Part shown: positions 8,920-19,782 of the stretch, in pieces
How the letters are laid out: each line of letters begins with the position of its first letter
How positions within the stretch are numbered: position 1 is the stretch's first letter
Assembly (NCBI RefSeq): GCF_000313135.1
Contig: NW_004457466.1
Location: 55,395 to 119,394, forward strand
Direction of reading: 5' to 3'
Origin: Acanthamoeba castellanii str. Neff
Taxonomy: Eukaryota > Discosea > Longamoebia > Acanthamoebidae
DNA: 64,000 nucleotides
Notes under the pieces: generated by a model
The model's database searches: none
What the model was told of the DNA's origin: nothing
The model's input: the letters and a program-made list of their open reading frames with translations, nothing else
Program-made: the position numbers and the translations under genes

Positions 8920-11516
8920 TCAGCACTTAGTGGCCCACAGCATGGCGCACAGGATGTTGACTAAGACCAGGAGCATGAAGCCCTTCGACATATCGAGCCG
9001 GATGTGCATGTCGCCGGCCGCGGCCAGGGCCTGCTTGGTTGCCGCCATCGCGTCGCTGCTGCCGCGGCTGCCCAGGCTCTTGCCCAGCTCATCCAGCTTG
9101 GCCTTGCCCTTCTTCTTCAGCATCTCCAGCGGCTCGCCGATCGACTTCTCGGGCGCGTAGGCGGCGGTGCGGACTTCGAGGTCGTCGACTGGCGCCACGT
9201 GATTGCGCCTCTGCAGGCCCATCCCGTCCTTCTTCTGTCCCTCATCGGTGAGCTCGAGGTCCTTCTTCTGCTGCTTCATCTCTGACTTGGTCGCCTTCTT
9301 GTGGTCCTTGAGGCCCTTGTCGGCCTCGGCCTCGCCGCCGGTCTCGACCAGCTTGAGGCTCATGGGCGACAACGACGCGTCGCTCTCAGAGCGCGACTGC
9401 GGCACGGGCGAAGACGGCAGCGAGTGGGACGGCGTGGCCGGCGAGGAGTAGAGGTCGGGATCCGAGGTCGAGTGGACCACCTCCAGACGGTCGGCCCGCT
9501 TGTGGGGGCGCAGGCGCGGGGCCGTGCCGACCGAGGAGTGCTCCCGGTGGACCAGAGGCGGCGTGGCGTGGCCGGTGGTGGGCGGCAGGGGCGAGAGGGA
9601 GGTGATGCCGGCGCAGGGGTTATCCGCCGCCATTCGGGGGTACCACGACGCCAGGCTGTGGCGACGCCGGCCGGCCTCGAACGCGGGCATGCTGCTGAAG
9701 TCGGGCGCCTTGTCCTTGAGCTCCTGCTTCACCTTCCTCTGCTCCTCGACGCTGCCCCGGTTCTTGCCCACCTTCATCATGTTACGCGGGTCGCGCAAGA
9801 CTTCCTCGCGCAGCTCCTCTTCGCCGGTGATCTTCTCGGAATGGGCGCCGGCCAGGTCCCACTCGCTGGCCAGGGTCTCCTCGATCTCGTTCTTGACCTC
9901 GGTCTCGTCGGCCGGGGCCTCCTTGACCATTTCGCCCTCGGTCTCCTGGCCCTCGAACTCGATGGCCTCGATGATGGTCCTCTGGTGGGCCGTGATGACC
10001 AGCAGGTGGTTGCGAGGCACCAGCATCCAGTTCTTGGGCTGTCGGGTCAGCGGCTCCGACGCCACCACGACCGACTCGGCCTACGCATGCGATGCGATGC
10101 GATGCCCGCGTTAGACAGGTCCCAAGGCTCCAAGCGATGGTGTGCGACATACACACGACCAACTCGCGCGCGTACCTCTTCCTGCTCGGAGGGGTAGTGC
10201 CAATCAATCTCCACGCCCTGGGAGTTGTTCTCCGGGTCGCTGTCGTGTAGGTGGAGCTGCTTCGCCTCGGAGAAGTACAGCGAGGGCGGATGCGAGATCC
10301 TAGTTGTGGTGGTGGTGGGGTGGGGTGGGAGGAAAGGGGGTCAGACCATCAGAAGGTGCGCCGATGAGAAGCGAGTGGGGGAGGAGAGTGGGTACTGGGA
10401 ATCCCGGTAGCGGGTGGCGATCATGACGGTTCCGTCTGTTACGGCAAAGTTCATGTTCGAGGGGGTGTGCATGCGCACGCCGTCGACGATCTCGGTCTTC
10501 TCCTCCTCCTTCTTGACGACGTCGAGGATGAACTTGATCATCTTGAGCATGGCCTCCTTCATGACGTGGCCCGAGTGGTCCTTGTTGGGGTCGTGGTCGG
10601 GCAGGAAGTGGACGTAGAGAGCGCCGGCGTGCTCGCTGTCCGTCATTCCCTGATGTTTGAGGGCCACATGCACGACGCCATGTCAGCCTCCGGAGACATG
10701 AGAAGCCGAGGGCCACGAGCGTACCTCGATCATCGAGGCGGTGGTGTACTTGATCTCCTCCAGGATCTCCACCCTGATCTTGGTGAAGTGGGCAATGGTG
10801 CCGTTTTGCATGAAGAGCATCTTGCCAAACTTGAACGGGTGGCAGTTGGCTTCGGAGATGGAGCCGTTGGATGCTGTTGAAGCGAGAGGAGAATGCGCGT
10901 GCGTTAGCGTTAGCTTTGAACCTTTCTTTTACGTGTGATGGTGGTAGCATGCGAGAGGGTGCAAAGAGTATCGCGTACCAGCGCGCACGTGGGCAAAGGC
11001 ACAGTGAGTCCTGTGGCGCGGGAACAACGGATGTTCGCGTCAGCTAAAGTTGTTCAATACATAGCAAGGAGGAGGAGGGAACGCACTGCACGTGGGCGGC
11101 GATGGCTTGGAGGTTGGTGCAGTTCCAGGAGGGAATGGTCGACTTGAATACGCAGGGCTCTGGGCCGAAGTTATCGTACCTGGGGGTTGCGCGGCAGGGT
11201 ATAGCTGTCAGCCTGCACATGCGCGCGCAGTGGACAGAGATGCGGGTGGGGCGTACCAGCCGACTCCGAAGCCATCGCCGTTGATGGCAGTGTTCATGAC
11301 CTTGGCCTCGCCATGGTGGCCGTGCACGAAGGGCAGGTACGGGCTGTGCCTGCTCTGGTGCACTGCAGCGCGGAAGAGCCGGAGTGAGCCAACGGGGCCT
11401 TGGGGTAGCAGAAGCAGACAGGGAATGGGTGAGAACGCACCGATAGAGTTCTGCGGACGTGTAACGATGTCCGCCATGATGATGGGCTTGCCCATATAAA
11501 CCATCCATCTGCACAT
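8920..11516 (-). CDS. class-II glutamine amidotransferase (YafJ/DUG3-like) with C-terminal membrane anchor
   Basis: Eight exons (5'->3' on minus): 11516-11441, 11362-11257, 11179-11087, 11010-10979, 10873-10725, 10649-10396, 10299-10176, 10080-8920; 664 residues. Translation starts Met-Cys-Arg-Trp, placing the N-terminal nucleophile Cys2 of the Ntn-type glutaminase. Typical motifs follow: GDGFGVGWY, FAHVRAASNG, EANCHPF, and FMQNGTIAHF. In yeast the DUG3 relative works in glutathione breakdown; bacterial YafJ is uncharacterised. The catalytic part ends near residue 330. An extra charged, Ser/Pro-rich region of about 300 residues follows and ends in the hydrophobic segment FMLLVLVNILCAMLWATKC. 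This looks like a tail anchor, so the enzyme would face the cytosol from a membrane. Exon 4 is only 32 nt. Substrate unknown. Confidence 0.88.
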
Positions 11517-12186
11517 CTTGAGTAGTGTGGTTGTGTGCGCTTGCTTATCTGGTGTTGTTGTGGCTGACCGAAGTCGAAAGTTGAAAATCAGATGGAGTGG
11601 TTGCTTGCTTGTGGCTGTCTCACCTCTGGGTATATGAGTGTAAGAAGGAAGGTCGGGGTTTGGGGCATCCCGACCTCGTCCACAGTTGATGACAGAAGAG
11701 AATTTCCACAGTCTTTCAAACGATTCCTGTTCGATTCACATCTGAACGGCCGAAACTGCCAGCGACCGTGCCCTCACCGGCAACAGGGGTGCCTTGCGGG
11801 CGAAAGTTGCGTGTGGTCCCGACCTCGCTCATGGGCTCTTGTCTTCACGGCTCTTCTCTTGCGCGGCCAAGCCCGCGAAGACTCGCCACCTTCATGTCGC
11901 AAATTCCAACGGTTACGCAGTTCCCAGCCCCCGTAACGTCGAGGAATTTGTGGCATTTCGCAACGGAGTAGTTCTTGGGTCAGTGGTGCCAACGGTGGAC
12001 CACACGCCTCTGCTTTGTTGGCCTTGCGAAGGTGATAGATAAGAAGTATGCTACAGTAGATCTATCCACACTCGCCCGGGTCCCTTTCGCGTGTTGACCC
12101 TCCTTTCGTTCATTCGTCGTTCGTTCGTTTTCTGGTTGTCCTCGTCGTTGCCCTCCTCCCTCGGCTCAGACTCGGGGTCGCTCTCA
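11517..12186. other. intergenic, amidotransferase start to SNARE 3' end
   Basis: Contains the promoter side of the amidotransferase gene (minus) and the 3' side of the SNARE gene. Only chance open frames with no family features. No tRNA, repeat array or mobile element seen. Confidence 0.5.
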
Positions 12187-13252
12187 CTACGCTGCCGCCT
12201 CCGGGCTCCCACTGCCCCGGCACGCGGTCCACGTCAGCCCGCCACACGCTATACTGCCGATGATCCAGATCACCGCCAGCACGCAGAGTGCCACCACCTG
12301 CGCATGTGGGGAAGAGAGACATTCATCCGAGCTCGATCAGCGGCTGCACTCAGTGGCGCGCGGTGCGCAATCCGATGGTGTGGCGTGACGTGGCGTGGCG
12401 ATCCAAGCATTTCTCATGGCATGGTGTGGCGATGCGAAGGCGTGTGACGACAAGTGCAGTGTGCACACAAAGTGGAGGGAGTCGTACGAGGGCAAAGGCG
12501 AGAGAGGTCTTGAAGTTGAGCCAGCAGTACTTTCGCTTGGTCTCGGCGGCGACGAGCTTGAAGCTCTGGCCGGCGTCCTCCATGGTCTTGGCCTTCCACG
12601 CGAGCTCGGAGAGGTCTTCGCCTCGTCGGATGGCGCGGTCGATGGTCTCTCGCATGGTCTGCTTGACCCTGTCGAGCTTGCGCATGACCTCCACGATCTT
12701 CTCCGTGCTCTCGGTCGAGTAGTAGACCATCTTCTTCTCGAGCGTGTGCTGGAACTCGTCGTTGAGCTCGTAGGGCTTGGCGGCCTTAACGCGATCCACG
12801 TCGAACTTCCTCAGGAACCGCTCCTTCACGTCGCGCAGGAAGCCGAAGGCGATCTTCTGCTCGAATTCGGGATGGGCAGCGCAGATGAAGATGAGGCCGT
12901 CCTCCATGATGTAGTGGAAGGAGTAGGCGGTCGTCGTGAGCGTCTTCATGTGATTGTTCTTCAGCTGGCCGCTGATCTTCTCCAGCATCTTCTCCGTCAA
13001 TTGGCCGCACTTCAGCGCATCCTTTCGCTCCTCCACTTCAGAAGGGGGGATGATGGGTGATGTGGCTTGTGCCAATATCTTGGTTTCGAGAGAGATGAGG
13101 CAGAACACGATGAAGGTGTCGGGACGAGGGAGAGGAGCATTTTGGTTGAATCCTACCATCTCGTCTCCATCTTCTGTGCCGCGTGAGGGAGCGAATGGAG
13201 GGGCGGGGTTGCCTGCGGGTGGTGATTTGGCGCGAGCCAGGGGCGCCGCCAT
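12187..13252 (-). CDS. longin R-SNARE, VAMP7/synaptobrevin type
   Basis: Two exons, 13252-12488 and 12297-12187, joined in phase 0; 291 residues. After a Pro/Ala-rich leader of about 45 residues, a longin domain runs from about residue 46 (FIVFCLISLE) to 155 (YSFHYIMEDGLIFICAAHPE, RDVKERFLRKF). The SNARE helix follows, with the central Arg layer in DRAIRRGEDLSEL and the conserved end ETKRKYCWLNFK. The intron splits the transmembrane segment: TSLAFAL is in exon 1 and VVALCVLAVIWIIGSIA in exon 2. About 18 luminal residues rich in Gly/Cys/Ser follow the anchor. VAMP7-type SNAREs drive fusion at endosomes, lysosomes and contractile vacuoles. In-frame reading past the exon 1 donor gives no membrane segment, which supports the splice. 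Confidence 0.9.
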
Positions 13253-13850
13253 GTGTCGAAAATGGAGGGTAGAAAATGAGGAAAAATAGAAGTTGAGAAG
13301 AGAAAAATAAAAAGAGCGGATTTAGTGGGAACGGGCAGACGGCTGTCAAGATGGAGGCCTGAAGATGGAGGCCGCAGGCAAACTGTGCGAACTGCCGCTT
13401 CTAGATTGCGTGCAGAGGGGCTGCTTCTTGTTTTTCTTGTCGACGAGAATGATGATCTTTCCCAGCGTCATTTCCCTTTCTTTTCCTTCGGGCGCCCACG
13501 GCCGCCACCCCAGGTTCGTTGCCCGCACCGTTGCTCCGCGCCTTGTGCTACCACTGGTCGTCCTCTTCGGCATCACGGCGTGCACGGCTTCTGGCACTTG
13601 CTCCAGTTTGAAGGAGAAAAAGCGAGCTACGTTTTTTTGTTTATTGATTTATTCGTAAAGCGGCCGCTGCCGTGCGTCGTGTGGCGGAGTATTCAAAGGC
13701 CTTTCTTGCTGCCGACACGAACAGCAACAAAAGGAGAGATAGAGAGATCGAGAGAGGATCCAGACAGGCAGCCCCAAGCTCGACGAGATTGCGCCTTGAA
13801 GAAGCCTGCGAACGAGAACGCTGAATGATGGCCCACCCCCTGCACCGACC
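13253..13850. other. divergent intergenic region
   Basis: Shared upstream region of the SNARE gene (minus) and the gene at 13851 (plus). Nothing coding is supported. A short upstream ORF starting ATGATG near 13826 stops 27 nt later, at the ATG used for the + gene. Confidence 0.45.
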
Positions 13851-15469
13851 ATGAACGACCGGACTGAGTCTACAGAGGTACGCCTCATCCATCCCAGACA
13901 AAAACAGTAATCGCGTCACAGTTTGATGGAACAAAACTGGCACTTCCCTTCGCGGAGTGTTGGCGCGAGAGAGCATGGGTCATAGGAGAGAGATGCTTGC
14001 ATTTCGGTCGGGGGGTGATTGTCGTTTTTTTTTTTTTTTTTTTTTTTTGTGAAACATCTCCCATCTCATTCGTGTTCCCTTTGGTTTTCCTCCACGAGAA
14101 GGAAGCGGAGAGCCCAGCAGACGGCCTCACCAACACCACCGCCACCACCACGCCCAACCTCCCCGCTGCTCCCTCCCCGCGAGTCTCGGGCGAGAGCCAC
14201 CACTTGAAGAAGAAGAGGAGCGAGAACGTGGGGGAGAGCGAGGTGGTGAAGGCCAAGAAGGACAGCAAGGACCACCGTAAGAACGGCGGCGGCGGCCAGA
14301 AGAAGAAGTCCAGCGAGCGCCGAGAAGCGAAGCAGGACGAACGCGAGGCCATGACCACCGGCAGCGACCCCGCACCGCACGACACCTCCAGCGGCGGCAC
14401 CAAAGCGGAAGACGGGAAGCCGTCGCGCCACAACGACGACGACGACGACGACGCGGGGACCAACGACGCGCTGCACCCGCCCACGCCCTGGCCCGGTCGG
14501 CTGCACGGACAAAACAACAGCAGCAGCAGCGGAACGGTCAGGACGACGGCAGCGACGGCAACGAGCAGCAAGAGGCAGAGCGGTGACGCCGCCGGAGGCG
14601 AACCGGCGGACAAGCCCAACAGGCGGAAGGAGAAGAGACACGAGAAGGAGGCGGCGGCCTCGCCGGAGGTCAAGCCCTACGCGGAGCCCGCGCACGCGTC
14701 GCCGCCGAGCGACAAGCGACGGAAGGAGGAGAGGCGCAAGGAGGAGCGACGCACTGATCATCTCAAGGTGGAGGCCTGCGAACAGCAGCGGAGGGCGTCG
14801 TCGGAGCTGCTGCGCGGGCACAAGGAGAAGGGGCGAGCGTTCTGGAACAAGGAGCGGACCCCGCGTCGAGGCATACTCGTGCGCTCCCTGTCCGCCGAGC
14901 AGCTCCCGACGACGAGCCACAAGAGCTCCCAAGGGTGTCTCGACGGCGACGTGGTGCCGCCCAAGAGGAAGAAGGCAAAGAAGCACAAGCGCAAGGCCCT
15001 TCAGGACGAGGGCGTCAAGTTCGACAAGGTGGTGGTGCGGCACTACCCGCGAGAGGTCGCCATCGGCGGGTGCATGCTCGACCCCGACCAGGGACCCTTC
15101 CTCGGTAGGCTCCTCCTGTCGCCTTCTTCGCTCTTTTGTTCGCTTTCGTTTTCGTTTCGCATGCGATCAAGTTTAACGCTTCTCTCTTTCTTCGTCTTCT
15201 CTCTTTACCCATTAGGCATCGGGTGGGACTGGAAGCAGGAGGAGGTGCACAACTTGTACTCGTTCGAGCGATTGCGCGATCCCGACCGAACACACATGGC
15301 GCGGGCCATCCCCTCGATGGCCCGGCAGGCGCTGCTCGTGCAGTACGGCCTCAACGAAGAAGAGATCCGGGAGATGATCGCCGAGATGCGGCGCAAGGAC
15401 AAGGAGCTTCTGCGAGGCGGGTCCATCGGCATCCTCCCCTCCTTCTGGCCCTGGAAGAAGGCCGGCTGA
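13851..15469 (+). CDS. charged protein of unknown function with conserved-looking C-terminal module
   Basis: Three exons: 13851-13877, 14099-15104, 15216-15469; 428 residues. The first exon codes only nine residues and is joined across an intron that carries a 24-T run. Exon 1 is the least certain part; the frame is open upstream of 14099, but that stretch is poly-Phe and intron-like. Residues 10-300 are Lys/Arg/Glu/Ser-rich and probably disordered. The last 120 residues are ordered: VVVRHYPREVAIGG, then GPFLGIGWDW across the second intron, then helices (FERLRDPDRTHMARAIPSM, NEEEIREMIAEMRRKDKELL). I do not recognise a named domain. A Y-P-R...GP...L.IGW pattern reminds me of uncharacterised protist proteins, but this is recollection and needs a profile search. 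Confidence 0.7.
14025..14048 (+). repeat. 24-nt poly(T) tract in intron 1
   Basis: Uninterrupted T run inside the first intron of the 13851 gene, about 50 bp before the acceptor. It may act as an extended polypyrimidine tract. Confidence 0.8.
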
Positions 15470-15698
15470 GTTTGGTGAACGTGCCGTAATCAAAAAGAAA
15501 AGGAAAAGGAAAATAATTGGAATGTATTGAATGTGCCAATTAGGGGGCAAATTGGGCAATTCCTTGCACGACCAATGCGTGGCCGGGGGCGTTGCGCCGT
15601 CGGCAGAATTTAGACAGCAGGTCGCCCACGGCGAGTCACCCCTCCTTCAATCAAGGCTTCCACATCAAGTCCTCAACACCTCCTCTCTCGATTTTATC

Positions 15699-16362
15699 AT
15701 GGAAACCCCTGAGAAGCCCGAACGCAGTGACGCCGAGTTCCAGCAGTCGCTGGATGCCAGGCAGAGGGAGGTGAACAACGCGCTCAACACGTAAGGCCCC
15801 TCACCCCCAGTGCCACCACCGCCGCCACGCCAGCTTCTTGCCTTTGTTTGCGCTCTGTTCAGTGCGATCGCTCTTGGTCGCCGCGCCTGGCACCAATGCG
15901 GGGGTACCGCTGAGCCCACCAGTGAATTAATCCTTTCTTTTCCTATTTTTAAGGGGTAACCCTGGTCGCGCTCTCAGTGCCGCCCTCCAGGACCCTCCTC
16001 TTGGGTGCAAGAACCAGCAGATCAGGGTAAGCTCGCTTTTAATGACAGAATTGAACACTCTTTGTTGTTTTAATCGATTCCAATCCTCTCAATGTTGTTC
16101 TGACATTTGTAATTGGCGCGGATTGTAGGATGCCAGCACGCAGGCTGTGGTGAACGTTCTCACTTCGGTCAAGGATGCTGACATGCAGAAGAACATCGAT
16201 GCTCTCTCCCCCACCGATCTGGACACCCTCATGAAGTACATCTACCGCGGTCTTGAGGACGGTGAGAACTCGACCTCGCTCCTGAAATGGCACGAGGCTG
16301 TCACCAAGAAGGGTGGCCTCGGCTGCATCGTCCGCGCCCTGGCTGAGAGGAAGGCCTTGTAA
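15699..16362 (+). CDS. ARPC5: Arp2/3 complex subunit 5 (p16-Arc)
   Basis: Three exons: 15699-15790, 15954-16026, 16129-16362; 132 residues, slightly shorter than the roughly 150 of animal ARPC5. The C-terminal half is the family signature: DLDTLMKYIYRGLEDG, LLKWHEAVTKKGGLGCIVR and ALAERKAL at the very end. The N-terminus with GRALSAALQDPPLG also matches. ARPC5 is the smallest Arp2/3 subunit and anchors ARPC4 and the Arp2 side of the branch-forming complex that nucleates actin at the leading edge and at phagocytic cups. An AATAAA at 16457 follows the stop by 95 bp. The gene is convergent with eIF2B gamma, about 200 bp apart. Confidence 0.93.
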
Positions 16363-16456
16363 AGGAACCCCCCACTCCTCTTCTGTTTTATAAAAATCTC
16401 CCCCACACCACTTGTTCAATCCATCACGCCCATCACAAGTAGAAGGAAGAGCACGT

Positions 16457-16462
16457 AATAAA
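16457..16462 (+). terminator. candidate poly(A) signal for ARPC5
   Basis: AATAAA 95 bp after the ARPC5 stop codon. Confidence 0.5.
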
Positions 16463-16561
16463 TAACAGATGTGTTTCATTTTTTGTTGTTAAAAAAAAAC
16501 GCAAAAGATGTGGAAAAAGGTCACGCACAACACGATGAAGCAAGCGCATGCATTTCTAGAT

Positions 16562-18594
16562 CTAGATGCCCATTCCTTCCGTTTCGCGGCACAGGGATTC
16601 GTTCTTGATGTCGGCTGTGTGGTGTGCGTGCCGCCAGCGGCGTGAAGCAGTAAGCACCAGCAAATGAGGGAGCAGCAATAAACGACACAAGGTAGACCAA
16701 CTAACAAGGGATGAAGAACGAAGAGCAAGAGAAGCCGGTAACGCACTCTTCTCTGGCACGTTGTAGGATACGCCAATTTGGCTGTCCTTGATGTTGCACT
16801 TCTCCTTCATGTACACGTTGTTGCAGACCACAGAGCCGTTGATAACGCATCTGCAGCAGCAACCACATCGCAGTTGTCAAAGAAAAGAAAAGCCTTGGGG
16901 TCAGGGGCAGAGGCGCGTACCCAGCAGAGATGGTGACGTGGTTCATGATGACCGAGTTGATGATCTTCACTCCGTCGTGGATCACGCAGTGCTTGCCAAT
17001 GACCGACTTCTTGATCGACGCGCGCTCACCGACGCGGGTCCCCTCGCCCACCACGCACTCAGCGCCCACCTTACGAACGCCAGATCATCCTATGTAAGCG
17101 GTTCGTTTGGCAGAGGCGCGCAGGGCAAAAGCGCAGGTACCTGTGTCTTGGGACTAATGACTGCAGCGGGGTGGATGTACGAATTCTTGGTCACGGGTTC
17201 CAATGGCGAGTAGCAAGCGCCTCGGCTGGCGATCTGTGCGATGAACGTCAGGCGGCGCAAACGATCACACTAAAATGGGTGGACCAGTCGGTACATCGAG
17301 GTTCATCTGAACGTAGGACTTGATGGTGTTGGCTCGCGAGCAGTAGCCGCCCTCCATCGTGTACGCGAAGCAACGGATCTTATCGGTGGTGTCAACGCGA
17401 GCAGAAGTCATGCTGTAGGCCTTGCTGAACGGACGCTTGATGGGGGCATCTTCTCCTGTTGTCGTTGTTGCCGAAGATGTGGTCAGGGCGACGCACTACT
17501 TGGAAAGCCCATAGCGAGAGAGAGAGAGAGAGAGAGAGACGCTCGTACGAGTGAAAGCTTTCCGGAACTGGCATCGGACGAGGTAGGGGATGAGCTCGCC
17601 CTTGATGCTGACGATCTTCTCCTTCCTCGCCTCCAACATCGCCAGGGCAGCTTTGGAGAAGATGTAGAAGTGGGCATCGACGAGGTTGGTGTGGATCGTC
17701 AGGCTGTAGTTCCTGCTCAGGAGTGGGACATGATTCAACGATGAGTTATCCGGCAAGGCCACGTGTGCTCGCAAAGGGAGTTGAACGTACTTCCTCAGCA
17801 GCTTCTTGGAGATGCGCATCTTGTTCTCAATGTCGGCGGCAGCCTTGAAGTAGAGCAGCCTCTCGCCGTCCTCCTTCAGGCCCACGTAGTCCATGAGGCC
17901 GTACTCGTTCTTGGTGTCCACGACGGGGCCGGTTGCGCCCTCGACCGGCTTCGGACGGCTGATGAGGAGCGTCACCATGGCGTCCTGCAGCCGATGCAAG
18001 TCGGCCATTCCGTGCAGGAACTTCTCGTCCACCACCAAGTCGCTGCTCATGACGATGAAGTTGGTCTGTGCACGGAGAGCCAGCGTGAGCGATGGGACCG
18101 ACTGGGCCCAGGTAGCTAGCCTGTCCGCAGCAAGAAGAACACCGCCCGGAGTACGCGGCATAAGAGGGGAGCACCTTAATCTTGTCCTTGATCTGGAGGA
18201 GGGCTTCGGCAGTGCCCATGGTGTCGGCGAGGAAGTGCCAGTCTACCCTGACCTTGCCCTTATAGATCTCGTGCACGTAGGATCGCAATTCGCTCGAGGC
18301 CTCTTCTTGCGCGACAATAATCACCTCTGCACCACATGGTAGAATCAAACAGAATTGAGAACAGGGCGGATTGAGCAGCTGCCGGGAACACGCACCTGAG
18401 AAGCCAGCCCTCTCCAGGAACTCCAATTGATAGGAAATCATGGGGCGGTTGGCAATGGGGAGCAGTGGCTTGGGGATTTCAGTAGATAGGGGCGACATCC
18501 TGCTTCCGGGTCCTCCTGCAAGAAGCACCACCTGAAACTCCACTGCCCCCACGCTCGACCAGCTAGCAGACGGGTCCTTCTCCAGCACCTGCAT
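16562..18594 (-). CDS. EIF2B3: translation initiation factor eIF2B gamma subunit
   Basis: Nine exons on minus: 18594-18396, 18326-18175, 18065-17791, 17712-17549, 17455-17295, 17233-17141, 17069-16921, 16850-16747, 16614-16562; every phase closes; 449 residues, the usual size. The N-terminal nucleotidyltransferase-like domain has LLAGGPGSRMSPLS, IPKPLLPIANRPMI and VMSSDLVV. The C-terminal left-handed beta-helix hexapeptides include GEGTRVGERASIKKSVIG, VKIINSVIMNHV and CNIKDSQIG. eIF2B gamma pairs with the epsilon subunit in the decameric exchange factor that reloads eIF2 with GTP. GDP-mannose pyrophosphorylase is the nearest alternative, but the gamma-type sequence (LSTEIPKPLLPIANRPMISYQL) and hexapeptide tail favour eIF2B gamma. 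Confidence 0.92.
17516..17539. repeat. (GA)12 microsatellite
   Basis: Pure dinucleotide run in intron 4 of eIF2B gamma, only about 9 bp from the donor site; in the transcript it reads (CU)n. Confidence 0.85.
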
Positions 18595-18748
18595 TCTGAT
18601 CGATTTTTGATTCTAATGTTGATTAATCCAAAAAAAAAAACAAACAGAAAAATGGAATAAAAAAGAGCGCGCCACCTTACGAACCCAATTAATCGCCGTT
18701 GGAAGAAAGGGCAGAGCAAACTTCACCGGGCAAGCGACCACGCCGAGG

Positions 18749-19625
18749 ATGAACCGCTTTGCCTCTTTTGTGTGCCTTCTGGCACTCGCCTTTTTGGCTT
18801 GTCTCGTCGCCTCCGTCCATGGTGACTTTGCCCCCGCCGGCTTTGCTGCGCCGGTACCTCCCGCTCCTGTGCTCATCCTTCGCTTGAAACTGGTCTTTGG
18901 GGGGGGGGATGCGTAGTGCTAACCCCACCCCACCTTGGTACCTTGGCACAGTGCGGCAATTGTGGCAACTGCCCCAACAGGCAGGAGTGCGTGCCGTCGC
19001 AGTGCAAGAGCTGCCCCGCTCTCGTGTCGAGCTTCTACCCCTACAGCAACAACCGCACCCTCATCATGAAGATCCACGTCAACAACAACCACACCCAGGG
19101 GGACCAGATCACCTACTACGCCTTCGTCGAGAAGGTCTACCAAGTACGTACCAACCAACCCATGCACCTCTGCCTTTCGCGCCAGGCCTCTCTTTCTCAA
19201 CACCTTTTGTGGCCCTATTGCAGGGCCGCAGCTCGGGCAACGTGGTGCAGATTCTGTACCAGAGCATGAAGGACCCCTGCTACACCAACTACTTCAACGA
19301 CTGGTACGCCTTGCGTAGTGCACCACCTCAAAGACGGAGCGCCCGTTCGCTGACTCATCAGAGCGGACAGGTACGTGGTGGCGATTCCCTACGCCACGAT
19401 GGCGGCCAAGCCTTCGGTCTGCGCTGACCTGCCCGGCGCGCCCGAGTGCTTCTTCATCCAGCTCAACCAGTGCTACTACTTCAAGCTCTATTCGTACGCG
19501 CCATACGTCGCATGCACCATCAGCGGTGACCGCCATCTCTCACCTTTTCCACCACGCGCACACCTTGATCGCGCAGGGAGCTGACCAAGGGCGAGCTCCA
19601 AGTGCTGGCCGCACACGGCAACTGA
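18749..19625 (+). CDS. small secreted Cys-rich protein, unknown function
   Basis: Five exons: 18749-18853, 18952-19143, 19224-19303, 19371-19493, 19577-19625; 182 residues. The first 25 residues form a signal peptide (basic MNR, then FASFVCLLALAFLACLVASV, cleavage near VHG). The mature start is Cys-rich: CGNCGNCPNRQECVPSQCK, then CP. The rest is aromatic/Asn-rich (NNRTLIMKIHVNNNHTQGDQ, with an NRT N-glycosylation sequon) and has four more cysteines. No membrane anchor. It is probably an extracellular or vacuolar protein. I do not recognise a family. The intron before 18952 contains a G8-9 run. Confidence 0.75.
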
Positions 19626-19782
19626 GCGGGCGTCAAAGCGAGGGGGTCACCGTCCACTTCCGTGCGCTTCTGTTCGTGACTCACCTGTTTCTCATGAACT
19701 TCATTGCGGAGGAAAGTCGTGGCCTAGACAACTGTTCCGTTGAATGTACCAAGCTCTCTTCTTATGTTGTTTGCATCCGGTC

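Noticed and set aside
9301..10197. 298-codon plus-strand open frame
   Set aside because: Opposite the last exon of the amidotransferase gene; Gly/Leu/Arg composition typical of antisense reading.
14066..15043. 325-codon minus-strand open frame
   Set aside because: Shadow of the charged gene at 13851-15469; Leu/Arg/Val-rich, no family features, crosses the real exon only.
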